A stretch of 55,060 nucleotides of DNA from assembly GCF_000622895.1 (NCBI RefSeq), contig NZ_AVCC01000015.1:1-55060 (forward strand), written 5' to 3'. The DNA comes from Herminiimonas sp. CN. Its GTDB lineage: Bacteria; Pseudomonadota; Gammaproteobacteria; Burkholderiales; Burkholderiaceae_D. The notes beneath the pieces were generated by a model. The model did no database searches and was not told where the DNA came from. It saw only the letters and a program-made list of their open reading frames with translations. The position numbers and the translations under genes were made by a program. Numbering within the stretch: the first letter of the stretch is position 1; the number at the start of each line of letters is the position of its first letter. Positions 34,924 to 44,143 of the stretch are shown in pieces.

Positions 34924-37779
34924 ATGATGCAGCAGTTCAGTGCCAACTCCTATCTGTCTGGAGGCAATGCCCCGTATATAGAAGAATTATACGAGGCGTA
35001 TCTCAATAACCCCGGTTCGGTGCCCGACAATTGGCGCGCTTATTTCGACGCTTTGCAGCATGTTCCTGCAGTTGATGGATCGAATAAGCCGGATGTGGCT
35101 CACGCTTCAGTCATTGCTTCATTTGCCGAGCGTGCAAAACAGGGACCAATCCGGACGGTAAGTGCCTCAGGCGATGCCGATATGGGGCGCAAGCGCGTGG
35201 CAGTAGTGCAATTGACCGCTGCTTATCGCTACTTGGGCTCGCGATGGGCCAACCTCGATCCGTTGCAGCGGCAAGAGCGGCCGGGAATTCCAGAGCTTGA
35301 CCCGAATTTTTACGGATTTTCGGATGCCGATCTGGATATCGTATTCAATATCAGCAATACCTATTTTGGTGTTGAAACCGCGTCCTTACGCGACCTGATC
35401 AATTCCCTGCGCGATACTTATTGCCGTTCCATCGGCGCCGAGTTCATGTACATCAGCGATCCTTCCGAGAAGCGTTGGATACAGCAAAAACTGGAATCGA
35501 TCCGTTCCACCCCGAATTTCACTGCCGAAAAGAAACAACATATTCTGGATCGCCTGACAGCGGCCGAAGGTCTTGAGCGTTACCTGCACACCAAATATGT
35601 CGGCCAAAAACGGTTTTCACTGGAAGGCGGCGAGAGCTTCATCGCATCCATCGATGAAACGATCCAACGCGCCGGCGAACGTGGCGTGCAGGAAATTGTC
35701 ATTGGCATGGCGCATCGCGGGCGTCTGAACGTCTTGGTGAATACGCTGGGCAAAATGCCGGCAGACCTGTTTGCTGAATTTGAAGGTAAGCACGGCGACG
35801 ACTTGCCGTCCGGCGACGTCAAGTACCACCAAGGCTTCTCGTCCGATATTACGACCCCGGGCGGCCCGGTCCATCTTTCGCTGTCGTTCAATCCTTCTCA
35901 CCTGGAGATCGTGAATCCGGTGGTCGAGGGCTCGGTCAAGGCGCGCATGGAACGCCGCGGCGACAAGGATGGAGCGCAGGTTCTGCCTATTCTGGTCCAT
36001 GGCGACGCAGCGTTTGCAGGGCAAGGTGTTGTAATGGAAACCCTGAATCTGGCGCAAACCCGCGGCTATGGTACTGGCGGCACCGTGCATATCGTGATCA
36101 ATAATCAGATCGGTTTCACTACTTCGGACCCGCGCGATACGCGTTCCACGTTGTACTGCTCGGATGTCGTCAAGATGATTGAGGCGCCGGTGCTGCATGT
36201 CAACGGAGATGATCCGGAAGCGGTGGTACTGGCAACGCAGATCGCTCTTGATTATCGTCTTGAGTTCAAAAAAGACGTGGTCGTCGATATCATCTGCTAC
36301 CGCAAGCTAGGCCACAACGAGCAAGATACGCCGGCGCTGACGCAACCGCTGATGTATAAGAAAATTGGCCAGCATCCCGGTACGCGCAAACTATATGCCG
36401 ATAAACTGATTGCGCAGGGCGTATTGCCGGCTGACGGCGGCGATGCCATGGTTGCGGCATTTCGCGACGCCATGGATGCTGGCCGCCTTACGGTCGATCC
36501 GGTTATTTCCAATTTCAAGAGCAAGTACGCAGTTGACTGGTTGCCGTTCCTGAATCGAAAATGGACCGATGCCGCTGATACTGCGGTGCCACTGGCCGAA
36601 TTGAAGCGCATCGCTGGACGGATCACGGTTATTCCGGAAGGATTCAAGGCCCACTCCCTGGTCGAGAAAGTACTGAACGACCGCGCCGCGATGGGTCGCG
36701 GCGAAGCCAATCTGGATTGGGGCATGGGCGAGCACCTTGCTTACGCATCCCTGGTGTCATCCGGCTATGCGGTGCGTTTGACCGGTCAGGATGCGGGGCG
36801 CGGCACCTTCGTTCATCGCCATGCGGTGCTGCATGACCAGAATCGTGAACGTTGGGATGCCGGCAGCTACATTCCCCTGCAAAACGTGTCGGATACCCAG
36901 GCACCGTTTACGGTGATTGATTCGGTTCTTTCCGAGGAAGCGGTGCTGGCATTTGAATACGGCTATTCAAGTTCCGAACCAAATACGCTCACCATCTGGG
37001 AAGCGCAGTTCGGTGACTTCGCCAATGGCGCACAAGTCGTAATTGATCAATTCATCAGTTCCGGCGAAGTGAAATGGGGACGTGCCTGCGGTTTGGTCAT
37101 GATGTTGCCGCATGGTTATGAAGGGCAGGGCCCGGAACATTCGTCCGCCCGCATTGAACGTTACCTGCAATTGTGCGCTGACAACAACATGCAAGTGGTG
37201 CAACCCACCACAGCGGCGCAGATTTTCCATTTGTTGCGCCGCCAGATGATCCGCCTGTTCCGCAAGCCTTTGATTATCATGACGCCGAAATCCTTGCTGC
37301 GTAACAAGGATGCCGGTTCGCCATTATCCGATCTGGCCAAAGGCCATTTCCAGACTGTGATTGGCGAAACGGATGATGCGATTGATGCGAAAAAGGTCAA
37401 GCGCATCATTGCCTGTTCCGGCAAGGTGTATTACGACTTGGTCAATTCCCGCAAAGAACGCGGACAGACTGATGTAGCCATCATCCGTGTGGAGCAACTT
37501 TATCCCTTCCCGCACAAGGCATTTGCCACTGAATTGAAGAAATTTCCGAACTTCAATGAATTGGTATGGGCACAGGATGAGCCGCAAAATCAGGGGCCGT
37601 GGTTCCAGATTCAGCACAATATCTTTGAAAATCTTGAAGATGGGCAGAAGCTTGCCTACGCTGGCCGCCCTGCCAGCGCATCGCCGGCAGTTGGCTACTA
37701 CGACAAGCACTATGCACAGCAAAAAGCATTGCTGGATACCGCTTTTTCGAAACTCAAAGGTTTTGTTCTAACTAAATAA
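34924..37779 (+). CDS. sucA: 2-oxoglutarate dehydrogenase E1 component
   Basis: This thiamine-diphosphate-dependent subunit decarboxylates 2-oxoglutarate and passes the succinyl group to SucB. It has 951 residues, with the N-terminal SucB-binding segment (YIEELYEAYLNNPGSVPDNW), active-site GMAHRGRLNVLVN, the cofactor segment HGDAAFAGQGVVMETLNL, GQDAGRGTFVHRHAVLHDQ and the C-terminal EPQNQGPW. Start MMQQFSANSYLSGGNAP follows AAAGGTGAG. First gene of sucA-sucB-lpdA, with its own promoter downstream of the gltA terminator. Confidence 0.97.
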   Translation: MMQQFSANSYLSGGNAPYIEELYEAYLNNPGSVPDNWRAYFDALQHVPAVDGSNKPDVAHASVIASFAERAKQGPIRTVSASGDADMGRKRVAVVQLTAAYRYLGSRWANLDPLQRQERPGIPELDPNFYGFSDADLDIVFNISNTYFGVETASLRDLINSLRDTYCRSIGAEFMYISDPSEKRWIQQKLESIRSTPNFTAEKKQHILDRLTAAEGLERYLHTKYVGQKRFSLEGGESFIASIDETIQRAGERGVQEIVIGMAHRGRLNVLVNTLGKMPADLFAEFEGKHGDDLPSGDVKYHQGFSSDITTPGGPVHLSLSFNPSHLEIVNPVVEGSVKARMERRGDKDGAQVLPILVHGDAAFAGQGVVMETLNLAQTRGYGTGGTVHIVINNQIGFTTSDPRDTRSTLYCSDVVKMIEAPVLHVNGDDPEAVVLATQIALDYRLEFKKDVVVDIICYRKLGHNEQDTPALTQPLMYKKIGQHPGTRKLYADKLIAQGVLPADGGDAMVAAFRDAMDAGRLTVDPVISNFKSKYAVDWLPFLNRKWTDAADTAVPLAELKRIAGRITVIPEGFKAHSLVEKVLNDRAAMGRGEANLDWGMGEHLAYASLVSSGYAVRLTGQDAGRGTFVHRHAVLHDQNRERWDAGSYIPLQNVSDTQAPFTVIDSVLSEEAVLAFEYGYSSSEPNTLTIWEAQFGDFANGAQVVIDQFISSGEVKWGRACGLVMMLPHGYEGQGPEHSSARIERYLQLCADNNMQVVQPTTAAQIFHLLRRQMIRLFRKPLIIMTPKSLLRNKDAGSPLSDLAKGHFQTVIGETDDAIDAKKVKRIIACSGKVYYDLVNSRKERGQTDVAIIRVEQLYPFPHKAFATELKKFPNFNELVWAQDEPQNQGPWFQIQHNIFENLEDGQKLAYAGRPASASPAVGYYDKHYAQQKALLDTAFSKLKGFVLTK

Positions 37780-37839
37780 AGACAAGGGGACGCGGTGGAA
37801 GCCGCCGCGTCGCTTGAACCATCAGACACGGAGAGTCAC

Positions 37840-39102
37840 ATGGCAATTTTTGAAGTTAAAGTTCCGCAATTATCGGAATCCGTCGCAGAAGCGACCCTGT
37901 TGCAATGGCATAAAAAAATTGGCGAAACAGTCGGTCGCGATGAAAATCTGATTGACGTCGAAACCGACAAAGTAGTCCTCGAATTGCCGGCGCCGGCAGC
38001 CGGCGTGATCACGCAAATCATCAAGGGCGATGGCAGTACGGTTGTCGCCGGCGAAATCATCGCGATCATCGATACCGATGCCGTAGCCAGCGCGGGCGCT
38101 ACCGAAGCGCCTGCTGCGCCGGTAGCCGCAGCAGCCTCAAATGTGGCACAAGCAGCGACGCCGGTGTCCGCATCAGCAGCCGGCATTGCGATGCCGGCTG
38201 CAGCGAAGATGCTGGCCGACAATAACCTGACTACCGCGCAAGTCGCCGGCAGCGGCAAAGATGGTCGCGTAACCAAAGGCGATGTAATCAATGCGCTGGA
38301 AGCCAAACCTGCGGCAGCTCCGAGCGTTGCGCCGCTGGCGGTGGTCACAGCCAAGCCGGCGTTGCAGCAGGTCACTGCACCGACTGCACAGAACCTGGGC
38401 GACCGCGCTGAAGAGCGGGTTCCGATGAGCCGCCTGCGGGCTCGCATCGCCGAGCGCTTGCTGCAATCGCAGTCGACCAATGCGATTCTGACTACGTTCA
38501 ATGAAGTTAACATGCAGCCGGTGATGGATTTGCGCACCAAGTACAAGGACAAGTTCGAGAAAGAACACGGCGTCAAGCTCGGTTTCATGTCGTTCTTTGT
38601 CAAGGCTGCCGTTGCTGCGCTGAAAAAATACCCGATCATCAATGCCTCAGTCGATGGCAACGATATTCTCTATCACGGTTACTTCGATATCGGTATCGCA
38701 GTCGGTTCGCCGCGCGGCCTGGTGGTGCCGATTCTGCGCAACGCCGATCAGATGTCGATTGCCGAGATCGAGAAAAAAATCGGCGAATTCGGCCAGAAGG
38801 CCAAGGACGGCAAATTGACGCTGGACGATCTGACCGGTGGTACCTTCTCGATTTCGAATGGCGGCACTTTCGGCTCGATGCTGTCGACGCCGATCATCAA
38901 TCCGCCGCAATCGGCGATTCTGGGCGTGCATGCGACCAAGGATCGCGCGGTGGTCGAAAACGGCCAGATCGTGATCCGTCCGATGAACTACCTTGCGATG
39001 TCTTACGATCACCGCATCATCGATGGCCGCGAAGCGGTATTGGGCCTGGTTGCGATGAAGGATGCGCTGGAAGACCCTGCACGCCTGTTGCTGGATCTGT
39101 AA
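37840..39102 (+). CDS. sucB: Dihydrolipoyllysine succinyltransferase (E2 of 2-oxoglutarate dehydrogenase)
   Basis: The 420-residue E2 core has one N-terminal lipoyl domain (lipoyl-Lys in VETDKVVLE), an Ala/Pro-rich linker, a peripheral subunit-binding domain ([33 protein letters not shown]) and a C-terminal acyltransferase domain ending in [14 protein letters not shown] with catalytic His and Asp. The ATG at 37840 is chosen because GGAGA lies just upstream. A 15-residue longer frame is not conserved. It is separated from lpdA by an 80-bp gap holding a hairpin. Confidence 0.96.
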   Translation: MAIFEVKVPQLSESVAEATLLQWHKKIGETVGRDENLIDVETDKVVLELPAPAAGVITQIIKGDGSTVVAGEIIAIIDTDAVASAGATEAPAAPVAAAASNVAQAATPVSASAAGIAMPAAAKMLADNNLTTAQVAGSGKDGRVTKGDVINALEAKPAAAPSVAPLAVVTAKPALQQVTAPTAQNLGDRAEERVPMSRLRARIAERLLQSQSTNAILTTFNEVNMQPVMDLRTKYKDKFEKEHGVKLGFMSFFVKAAVAALKKYPIINASVDGNDILYHGYFDIGIAVGSPRGLVVPILRNADQMSIAEIEKKIGEFGQKAKDGKLTLDDLTGGTFSISNGGTFGSMLSTPIINPPQSAILGVHATKDRAVVENGQIVIRPMNYLAMSYDHRIIDGREAVLGLVAMKDALEDPARLLLDL

Positions 39103-39114
39103 TTTCAATTGTCG

Positions 39115-39164
39115 AAAAGACACAACGCCTGCAAGGATATTCTTTGTTTGCTTGTGTCTTTTTG
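39115..39164 (+). terminator. Hairpin with T run between sucB and lpdA
   Basis: AAAAGACACAA (39115-39125) and TTGTGTCTTTT (39152-39162) form an 11-bp perfect stem with a 26-base loop and end in a T run. As lpdA starts 20 bases later, it probably acts as a partial terminator or processing site that lowers lpdA output relative to sucAB. Confidence 0.65.
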
Positions 39165-39182
39165 CATTAAATGGATTTGATT

Positions 39183-40610
39183 ATGTCGAAAAATTTTGAT
39201 GTCGTTGTTATTGGCGGTGGTCCTGGCGGCTATATTGCAGCGATTCGTGCTGCGCAGCTGGGTTTTGCGGTGGCATGCATTGATGATTGGAAAAATGCCA
39301 AGGGTGGTCCGGCACCAGGAGGAACCTGTACCAATGTCGGTTGCATTCCTTCGAAAGCGCTGCTGCAGTCGTCCGAGCATTTCGAGCATGCGGGGCACGG
39401 TTTTGCCGAGCACGGGATTGAAGTCAAGGGCTTGAGTTTCAATGTCGGCCAGATGCTGGCGCGCAAGGATGGCGTTGTCAAACAGAATAACGATGGCATC
39501 CTTTACTTGCTGAAAAAGAACAAGGTTGCGTTTTTTCACGGCCATGGTTCGTTTGTCAAAAATGACGCCAGCGGCACTACGCTCAAGGTTGCCGGCGCCA
39601 GTGAGGAAACGCTGATCGCCAAGCACGTCATCATCGCGACCGGATCGAATGCGCGTGCATTGCCGGGTGCGGATTTCGATGAAAAACAAATTCTGTCGAA
39701 TACTGGCGCATTGGCAATCGATGCCACGCCAAAAAAGCTCGGCGTCATCGGTGCCGGCGTGATCGGGTTGGAAATGGGTAGCGTCTGGCGTCGCCTGGGT
39801 GCCGAGGTGACGGTGCTGGAAGCATTGCCAACCTTCCTTGGCGCGGTCGATCAGCAGATCGCCAAGGAAGCGCACAAGCTGTTTGTCAAGCAGGGCTTGA
39901 ATATCCATCTGGGCGTAAAAATCGGCGCCATCACCGTTGGCAAGAAGGATGTGTCGGTTGCCTACACGGATGATCAGGGCAAGGAGCAGAAGGCCGTGTT
40001 CGACAAGCTGATCGTCTCGATCGGGCGGGTGCCGAACACCAATGGTCTGAACGCCGCAGCTGTCGGCTTGCAGCTCGACGGGCGCGGCTTTGTTGCGGTC
40101 GATGCCGACTGCAAGACCAATTTACCGAACGTATGGGCGGTCGGCGACGTGGTGCGCGGACCGATGCTGGCGCACAAGGCGGAAGAAGAGGGCGTTGCGG
40201 TTGCAGAGCGCATTGCCGGCCAGCATGGCCATGTCAACTTCAATACGATTCCATGGGTGATTTACACCTCGCCCGAGATCGCCTGGGTCGGCAAGACCGA
40301 GCAGCAATTGAAGGCCGAAGGCATCGCTTATAAAGCGGGCACTTTCCCGTTCATGGCCAATGGCCGCGCCCGCGCGCTGGGAGATACTTCAGGCATGGTC
40401 AAGTTCCTGGCCGACGCCAAGTCCGACGAAATTCTGGGTGTGCACATCATTGGTCCGATGGCTTCTGAATTGATTGCCGAGGCGGTGGTGGCGATGGAAT
40501 TCCGTGCTTCTGCCGAAGATATCGCCCGCATCTGCCATGCCCATCCTTCCCTGTCGGAAGCGACCAAGGAAGCGGCGCTGGCAGTCGACAAGCGCACGCT
40601 CAATTTCTGA
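39183..40610 (+). CDS. lpdA: Dihydrolipoyl dehydrogenase (E3)
   Basis: This FAD/NAD enzyme re-oxidises the lipoyl group of the complex. The 475-residue protein has [17 protein letters not shown], the redox-active pair in [16 protein letters not shown], the NAD motif [34 protein letters not shown] and the active His-Glu in [13 protein letters not shown]. The [16 protein letters not shown] insertion is typical of the 2-oxoglutarate complex E3 in this group. ATG 39183 gives [16 protein letters not shown] 39171 in the same frame is possible. Confidence 0.95.
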   Translation: MSKNFDVVVIGGGPGGYIAAIRAAQLGFAVACIDDWKNAKGGPAPGGTCTNVGCIPSKALLQSSEHFEHAGHGFAEHGIEVKGLSFNVGQMLARKDGVVKQNNDGILYLLKKNKVAFFHGHGSFVKNDASGTTLKVAGASEETLIAKHVIIATGSNARALPGADFDEKQILSNTGALAIDATPKKLGVIGAGVIGLEMGSVWRRLGAEVTVLEALPTFLGAVDQQIAKEAHKLFVKQGLNIHLGVKIGAITVGKKDVSVAYTDDQGKEQKAVFDKLIVSIGRVPNTNGLNAAAVGLQLDGRGFVAVDADCKTNLPNVWAVGDVVRGPMLAHKAEEEGVAVAERIAGQHGHVNFNTIPWVIYTSPEIAWVGKTEQQLKAEGIAYKAGTFPFMANGRARALGDTSGMVKFLADAKSDEILGVHIIGPMASELIAEAVVAMEFRASAEDIARICHAHPSLSEATKEAALAVDKRTLNF

Positions 40611-41018
40611 ACTGCGTCATCCGATATGGCGGTTGCCTGTCGCGCGCTTGGATGACGGTACATTTTTGAACCGGGCGAGCGTGCCGGAGGCCGCCCGGTG
40701 ATTGAGAGCCTGATAGCCTGTGGTGGCGCTGCTTGTGATATCCGCCGCGTGCCATCCGACCGCTATGTCCTGGTTGGAAGCTATGCTATTGGAGTATAAG
40801 TAAAAATACTGGCATTTTCACATGCATATATTACCTTTGTAAAAAATACATATTGCAGTATGTTCTCTGACAAAAAATTGTCGTACGGTTCAAATATTAT
40901 CGCCAGCTTTTTCGTCATATCGGAACTGCAGTGGCGGGTTCGGGCCGGCTGACCGATGGCCGCTTTGTCAAGCCGCAGAACGCCTGAACCGAAGGCGCTC
41001 GTATGGAAGTAGAAACGA
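40611..41018. other. Intergenic region between lpdA and zapE
   Basis: No gene is supported. ACCGGGCG / CGCCCGGT at about 40673-40700 forms an 8-bp hairpin that may end the lpdA transcript but lacks a T run. The middle (40790-40900) is AT-rich and is the likely zapE promoter region. It contains a near-palindromic ACAAAAAATTGT at about 40871. Confidence 0.5.
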
Positions 41019-42122
41019 ATGCGAATGAATGTCCAGCAGTATTATGAGCACGCGCTATCCGAGCGCGGCTTCAAATCGGACGAAGCTCAGTTGCGTGCGG
41101 TAAAGCGCTTGCAACAAAGTTTTGACGAATGGATTGCGTTCAAGTCGCGACGATCCAGCAAGTTCAAGCGCCTGATAAACCGGCCTGCGGTGCCGCGCGG
41201 ACTGTACATGTGGGGCGGCGTCGGGCGCGGCAAATCGTTCCTGATGGATAGCTTCTATTCGGTGGTGCCGGTGGTGCGCAAGACTCGGATGCACTTTCAT
41301 GAGTTCATGCGCGACGTCCATCGCCAGCTCGATGAATTCAAGAACGTGGCCAATCCGCTGGACGAAGTGGCGCGCCGCATCGCCAAAAAATATCGGCTGA
41401 TCTGCTTCGACGAGTTTCATGTATCCGATATCGCCGATGCCATGATTTTGTATAACCTGATGCGGGCTCTGTTCGAGCATGGCGTCTCGTTCGTCATGAC
41501 CTCCAACTATGCGCCCGATACGCTGTATCCGGATGGCTTGCATCGCGACCGGATGCTGCCGACCATCGCCTTGCTCAAGAATAACCTCGACGTGATGAAT
41601 GTCGACACCGGCCTCGATTACCGCAAGCGCGCGCTGGAGCAGGTGGCGTCTTACCATACGCCGCTGGGCGCTGCGGCCGACCGCGCGCTGCGTGATGCCT
41701 ATGCCGGCGTCGCCGATATCGCCGACGAAGACCCGCGCATTCATATCGAGGCGCGCGAGATCCGGGCTTTGCGTCGCGCCGGCGGCGTGGTCTGGTTCGA
41801 TTTTGCGACCCTGTGCGGCGGGCCGCGTTCGCAAAACGACTATCTGGAAATTGCCAGCCGTTTTCATACCGTCATCCTGTCCGGCATTCCGCATCTCTCC
41901 GCCTCGATGTCGTCGCAGGCGCGGCGCTTTACCTGGCTGATCGACGTATTTTATGACAACAAGATCAAACTGATCATGTCGGCCGAGGTCGAACCGGAGC
42001 AACTGTATACGGAGGGAATGCTGGCCCATGAATTCCATCGTACCGTTTCGCGCATCATCGAGATGCAATCACGCGAGTACATGCAGTCCGAGCGGCGGGA
42101 AACCGTGGCAGGATTGACGTAA
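41019..42122 (+). CDS. zapE: Cell division protein ZapE (AFG1-like ATPase)
   Basis: This 367-residue P-loop ATPase of the AFG1/ZapE family is linked in E. coli to constriction of the Z ring under stress. Walker A GGVGRGKS is followed by MDSFYSVVP, and Walker B is LICFDEFHVSDIADAM. MTSNYAPDTLYPDGLHR and LIDVFYDNKIKLI are family hallmarks. ATG 41019 or 41025 are both possible (MRMNVQQYYEHAL). It is followed after four bases by an exported coiled-coil protein gene. Confidence 0.93.
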   Translation: MRMNVQQYYEHALSERGFKSDEAQLRAVKRLQQSFDEWIAFKSRRSSKFKRLINRPAVPRGLYMWGGVGRGKSFLMDSFYSVVPVVRKTRMHFHEFMRDVHRQLDEFKNVANPLDEVARRIAKKYRLICFDEFHVSDIADAMILYNLMRALFEHGVSFVMTSNYAPDTLYPDGLHRDRMLPTIALLKNNLDVMNVDTGLDYRKRALEQVASYHTPLGAAADRALRDAYAGVADIADEDPRIHIEAREIRALRRAGGVVWFDFATLCGGPRSQNDYLEIASRFHTVILSGIPHLSASMSSQARRFTWLIDVFYDNKIKLIMSAEVEPEQLYTEGMLAHEFHRTVSRIIEMQSREYMQSERRETVAGLT

Positions 42123-42126
42123 AACC

Positions 42127-42888
42127 ATGGCCTTGAACCTGAATCGCATGCCGACGTCGCTCGCAGGCCGCCTTCTGTGGCGCTGGCTGGCGGGCGGGCT
42201 GCTGACTCTGTTTGTCAGCGGTGTGGTGGCACAGGACGCCAGCTCAACGTTGTCTGAACGTTATCCGGCCGGTTCGATTGCAACCGTCGAAGCGGCTGCG
42301 AGTGCACAACAGCAAGCGGCCAGCGAAGATGCGCGCATCGAGCAGGCATATGCACAAGAAGAACAGGCCTGCGGCAAAGCGTTTTTTGTCAATGCCTGTC
42401 GGGACAAGGCCAAAGAACGTCGTCGTGCCGCGCTGGAACCGGTGCGCCGGATACGGATCGAAGCCGATACGCTAATGCGCCGCATGCGGGTCGTCGACAG
42501 AGATAAGGCGTTGGCAGACAGGCAAATGGAAAGGGCGGCAGAAGCTCCCGGAATCGAGCAGAATGCACAGAAAAAAGCGCAGGAAATCGCGCAAAAACAG
42601 GCACGCAATACGGAAAAAGAGCAGCAGCGGGTACAAAATGAGCAACTTCACGCGCAGGATGCCGGACAGCGCACAGCCAGTAGCCGGACCCGGCAGCAGC
42701 GACTGCAGGCGGGAGTTGCGGCCGATGCGCAGAAACGCGCGGACAATGTTGCCGCCTATGACCGGAAGATCAGGGAGGCACAAGCGCATCAGCGCGACCT
42801 GGCCGCCAGGAAAGCCGAAAAAGACCGCAACCGGAAAGCACCGCCATCGCCGGAACCGGCATTGGCAACGCCAGCATCGAAACCCTGA
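42127..42888 (+). CDS. Exported coiled-coil protein, conserved hypothetical
   Basis: The 253-residue protein starts with a signal peptide or anchor (LAGGLLTLFVSGVVAQD at residues about 21-37). It continues as charged helix rich in Gln, Ala, Arg and Lys, with two cysteines bracketing the conserved CGKAFFVNACRDKA segment at about residue 79. It ends in a Pro-rich tail. Such proteins downstream of zapE are seen in related genomes but have no known role. It starts four bases after zapE and is probably co-transcribed. Confidence 0.75.
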   Translation: MALNLNRMPTSLAGRLLWRWLAGGLLTLFVSGVVAQDASSTLSERYPAGSIATVEAAASAQQQAASEDARIEQAYAQEEQACGKAFFVNACRDKAKERRRAALEPVRRIRIEADTLMRRMRVVDRDKALADRQMERAAEAPGIEQNAQKKAQEIAQKQARNTEKEQQRVQNEQLHAQDAGQRTASSRTRQQRLQAGVAADAQKRADNVAAYDRKIREAQAHQRDLAARKAEKDRNRKAPPSPEPALATPASKP

Positions 42889-42911
42889 TGGCGTGCCGGA
42901 GCGCTTCCGAA

Positions 42912-43670
42912 TTATCTTGACGGACGAACCAGCTTAACGATTGCCATGCTGCAGTTGTCGCCGCTGCCGTTGGCCCGCTCGCGGGCTTTGCGGATCAGCA
43001 TTTCGGCTGCGCTGCGAGGCGAATTCATGGCGATTGCCGCGCCCATTTCGAGTGCGGAAAAATGCTGCCACAAGCCATCGCTGCACAGCAGGAAAGCAGT
43101 ATCTGGCTGCAGCTTGTCGCACTGCCCGAAGGTGATGGTGGGTTCGCTTTGGTGTGAGCCCAACGCATTGGTCAGCACGTTGGAAAGCGGATGATTTATT
43201 GCTTCCTGCCGGCTCAACTTGCCTTCTGCCACCAGCTTTTCCACATACGAGTGGTCTACCGTGCAGTGGCTGCAGTTCGGCCCTTCAAAAAAATACAGGC
43301 GCGAATCGCCGACATGGGCCCAGGTAGCTTGCCCTGGGCTGATGACCAGCGCCACTAGGGTGCTGTGCGGCTCTTTTTCGGACGAAAAACTGCTCAGTTT
43401 GATGATGCTGTGGGCTTCGTGCACGATTCGGCTCAGCAGGGTTTCAACCGTTTCCAGTCCGGGCGAGAATTCGTTGAATAGCTGTTGTGCGGAGTTGATG
43501 ATTTGCTCCGCCGCCAGCGCGCCGCCAGTGCGTCCGCCCATGCCGTCGGCCAGCACTGCCATCATGGTGCCGGGGGCTCTGGGAGCGACAAACAGGGCGA
43601 CACGGTCCTGCTGTTCCTGGCGGTCGCCGATGTGTTGTCCGCTGCCTGCTTCTAACTTGTATTGGCTCAT
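42912..43670 (-). CDS. PP2C-family serine/threonine phosphatase
   Basis: This 252-residue single-domain PP2C phosphatase is of the bacterial Stp/PrpC type. Metal-binding aspartates are seen in VLADGMGGRTGG, HVGDSRLYFF, LLCSDGLWQHF and GSGDNCSMAIV. It has no membrane segment. No partner kinase or FHA protein lies beside it. It is convergent with the coiled-coil gene and divergent from the YdcH-like gene. Confidence 0.92.
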   Translation of the reverse strand: MSQYKLEAGSGQHIGDRQEQQDRVALFVAPRAPGTMMAVLADGMGGRTGGALAAEQIINSAQQLFNEFSPGLETVETLLSRIVHEAHSIIKLSSFSSEKEPHSTLVALVISPGQATWAHVGDSRLYFFEGPNCSHCTVDHSYVEKLVAEGKLSRQEAINHPLSNVLTNALGSHQSEPTITFGQCDKLQPDTAFLLCSDGLWQHFSALEMGAAIAMNSPRSAAEMLIRKARERANGSGDNCSMAIVKLVRPSR

Positions 43671-43875
43671 GCGTCCGGGTAGATTAAACTGTTAGTCTGA
43701 AAAGTCCGCCGGGGTGCGGCAGCAAGACAAAAACTGCTTGCATTGCAGTGCAACAGTCCCGCTCAATTCGCACGATGTTGTGACTAAACGGGCGTTAATA
43801 CTACTGTATTTCAGGCCGGACCTGCAATCAGGAGTGCCAGATGAATTTGACAAATTTTTTGTTGAATGCCACTAC

Positions 43876-44082
43876 ATGACTACACCAAATCCGGAACTGA
43901 TCCAGCATCGCATCATTGAACTGGAAGTCGAGCACCGCGACCTCGATGCGGTAATCGATGCGTTTATTCTCAGCGCTCGTCCGGATGAGCTGCAGCTGCG
44001 GCGTCTGAAGAAGCGCAAGCTGCAATTGAAAGATCACATCACCCTGCTGCGAATGCAGCTGGTTCCCGATGTTCCAGCCTGA
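43876..44082 (+). CDS. YdcH-like (DUF465) small protein
   Basis: This 68-residue helical hairpin protein has the DUF465 pattern: LEVEHRDLDAVIDAFI, then LQLRRLKKRKLQLKDHITLL. The start at 43876 is chosen because only this part is family-like. The upstream extension of the frame to 43714 looks non-coding. No good ribosome-binding site is visible. Role unknown. Confidence 0.7.
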   Translation: MTTPNPELIQHRIIELEVEHRDLDAVIDAFILSARPDELQLRRLKKRKLQLKDHITLLRMQLVPDVPA

Positions 44083-44143
44083 CTGATCAGCGTTATTTCC
44101 GGCCTTTCCCCTTACCCTGGACGACTCATCCTCGTTAGCCATT

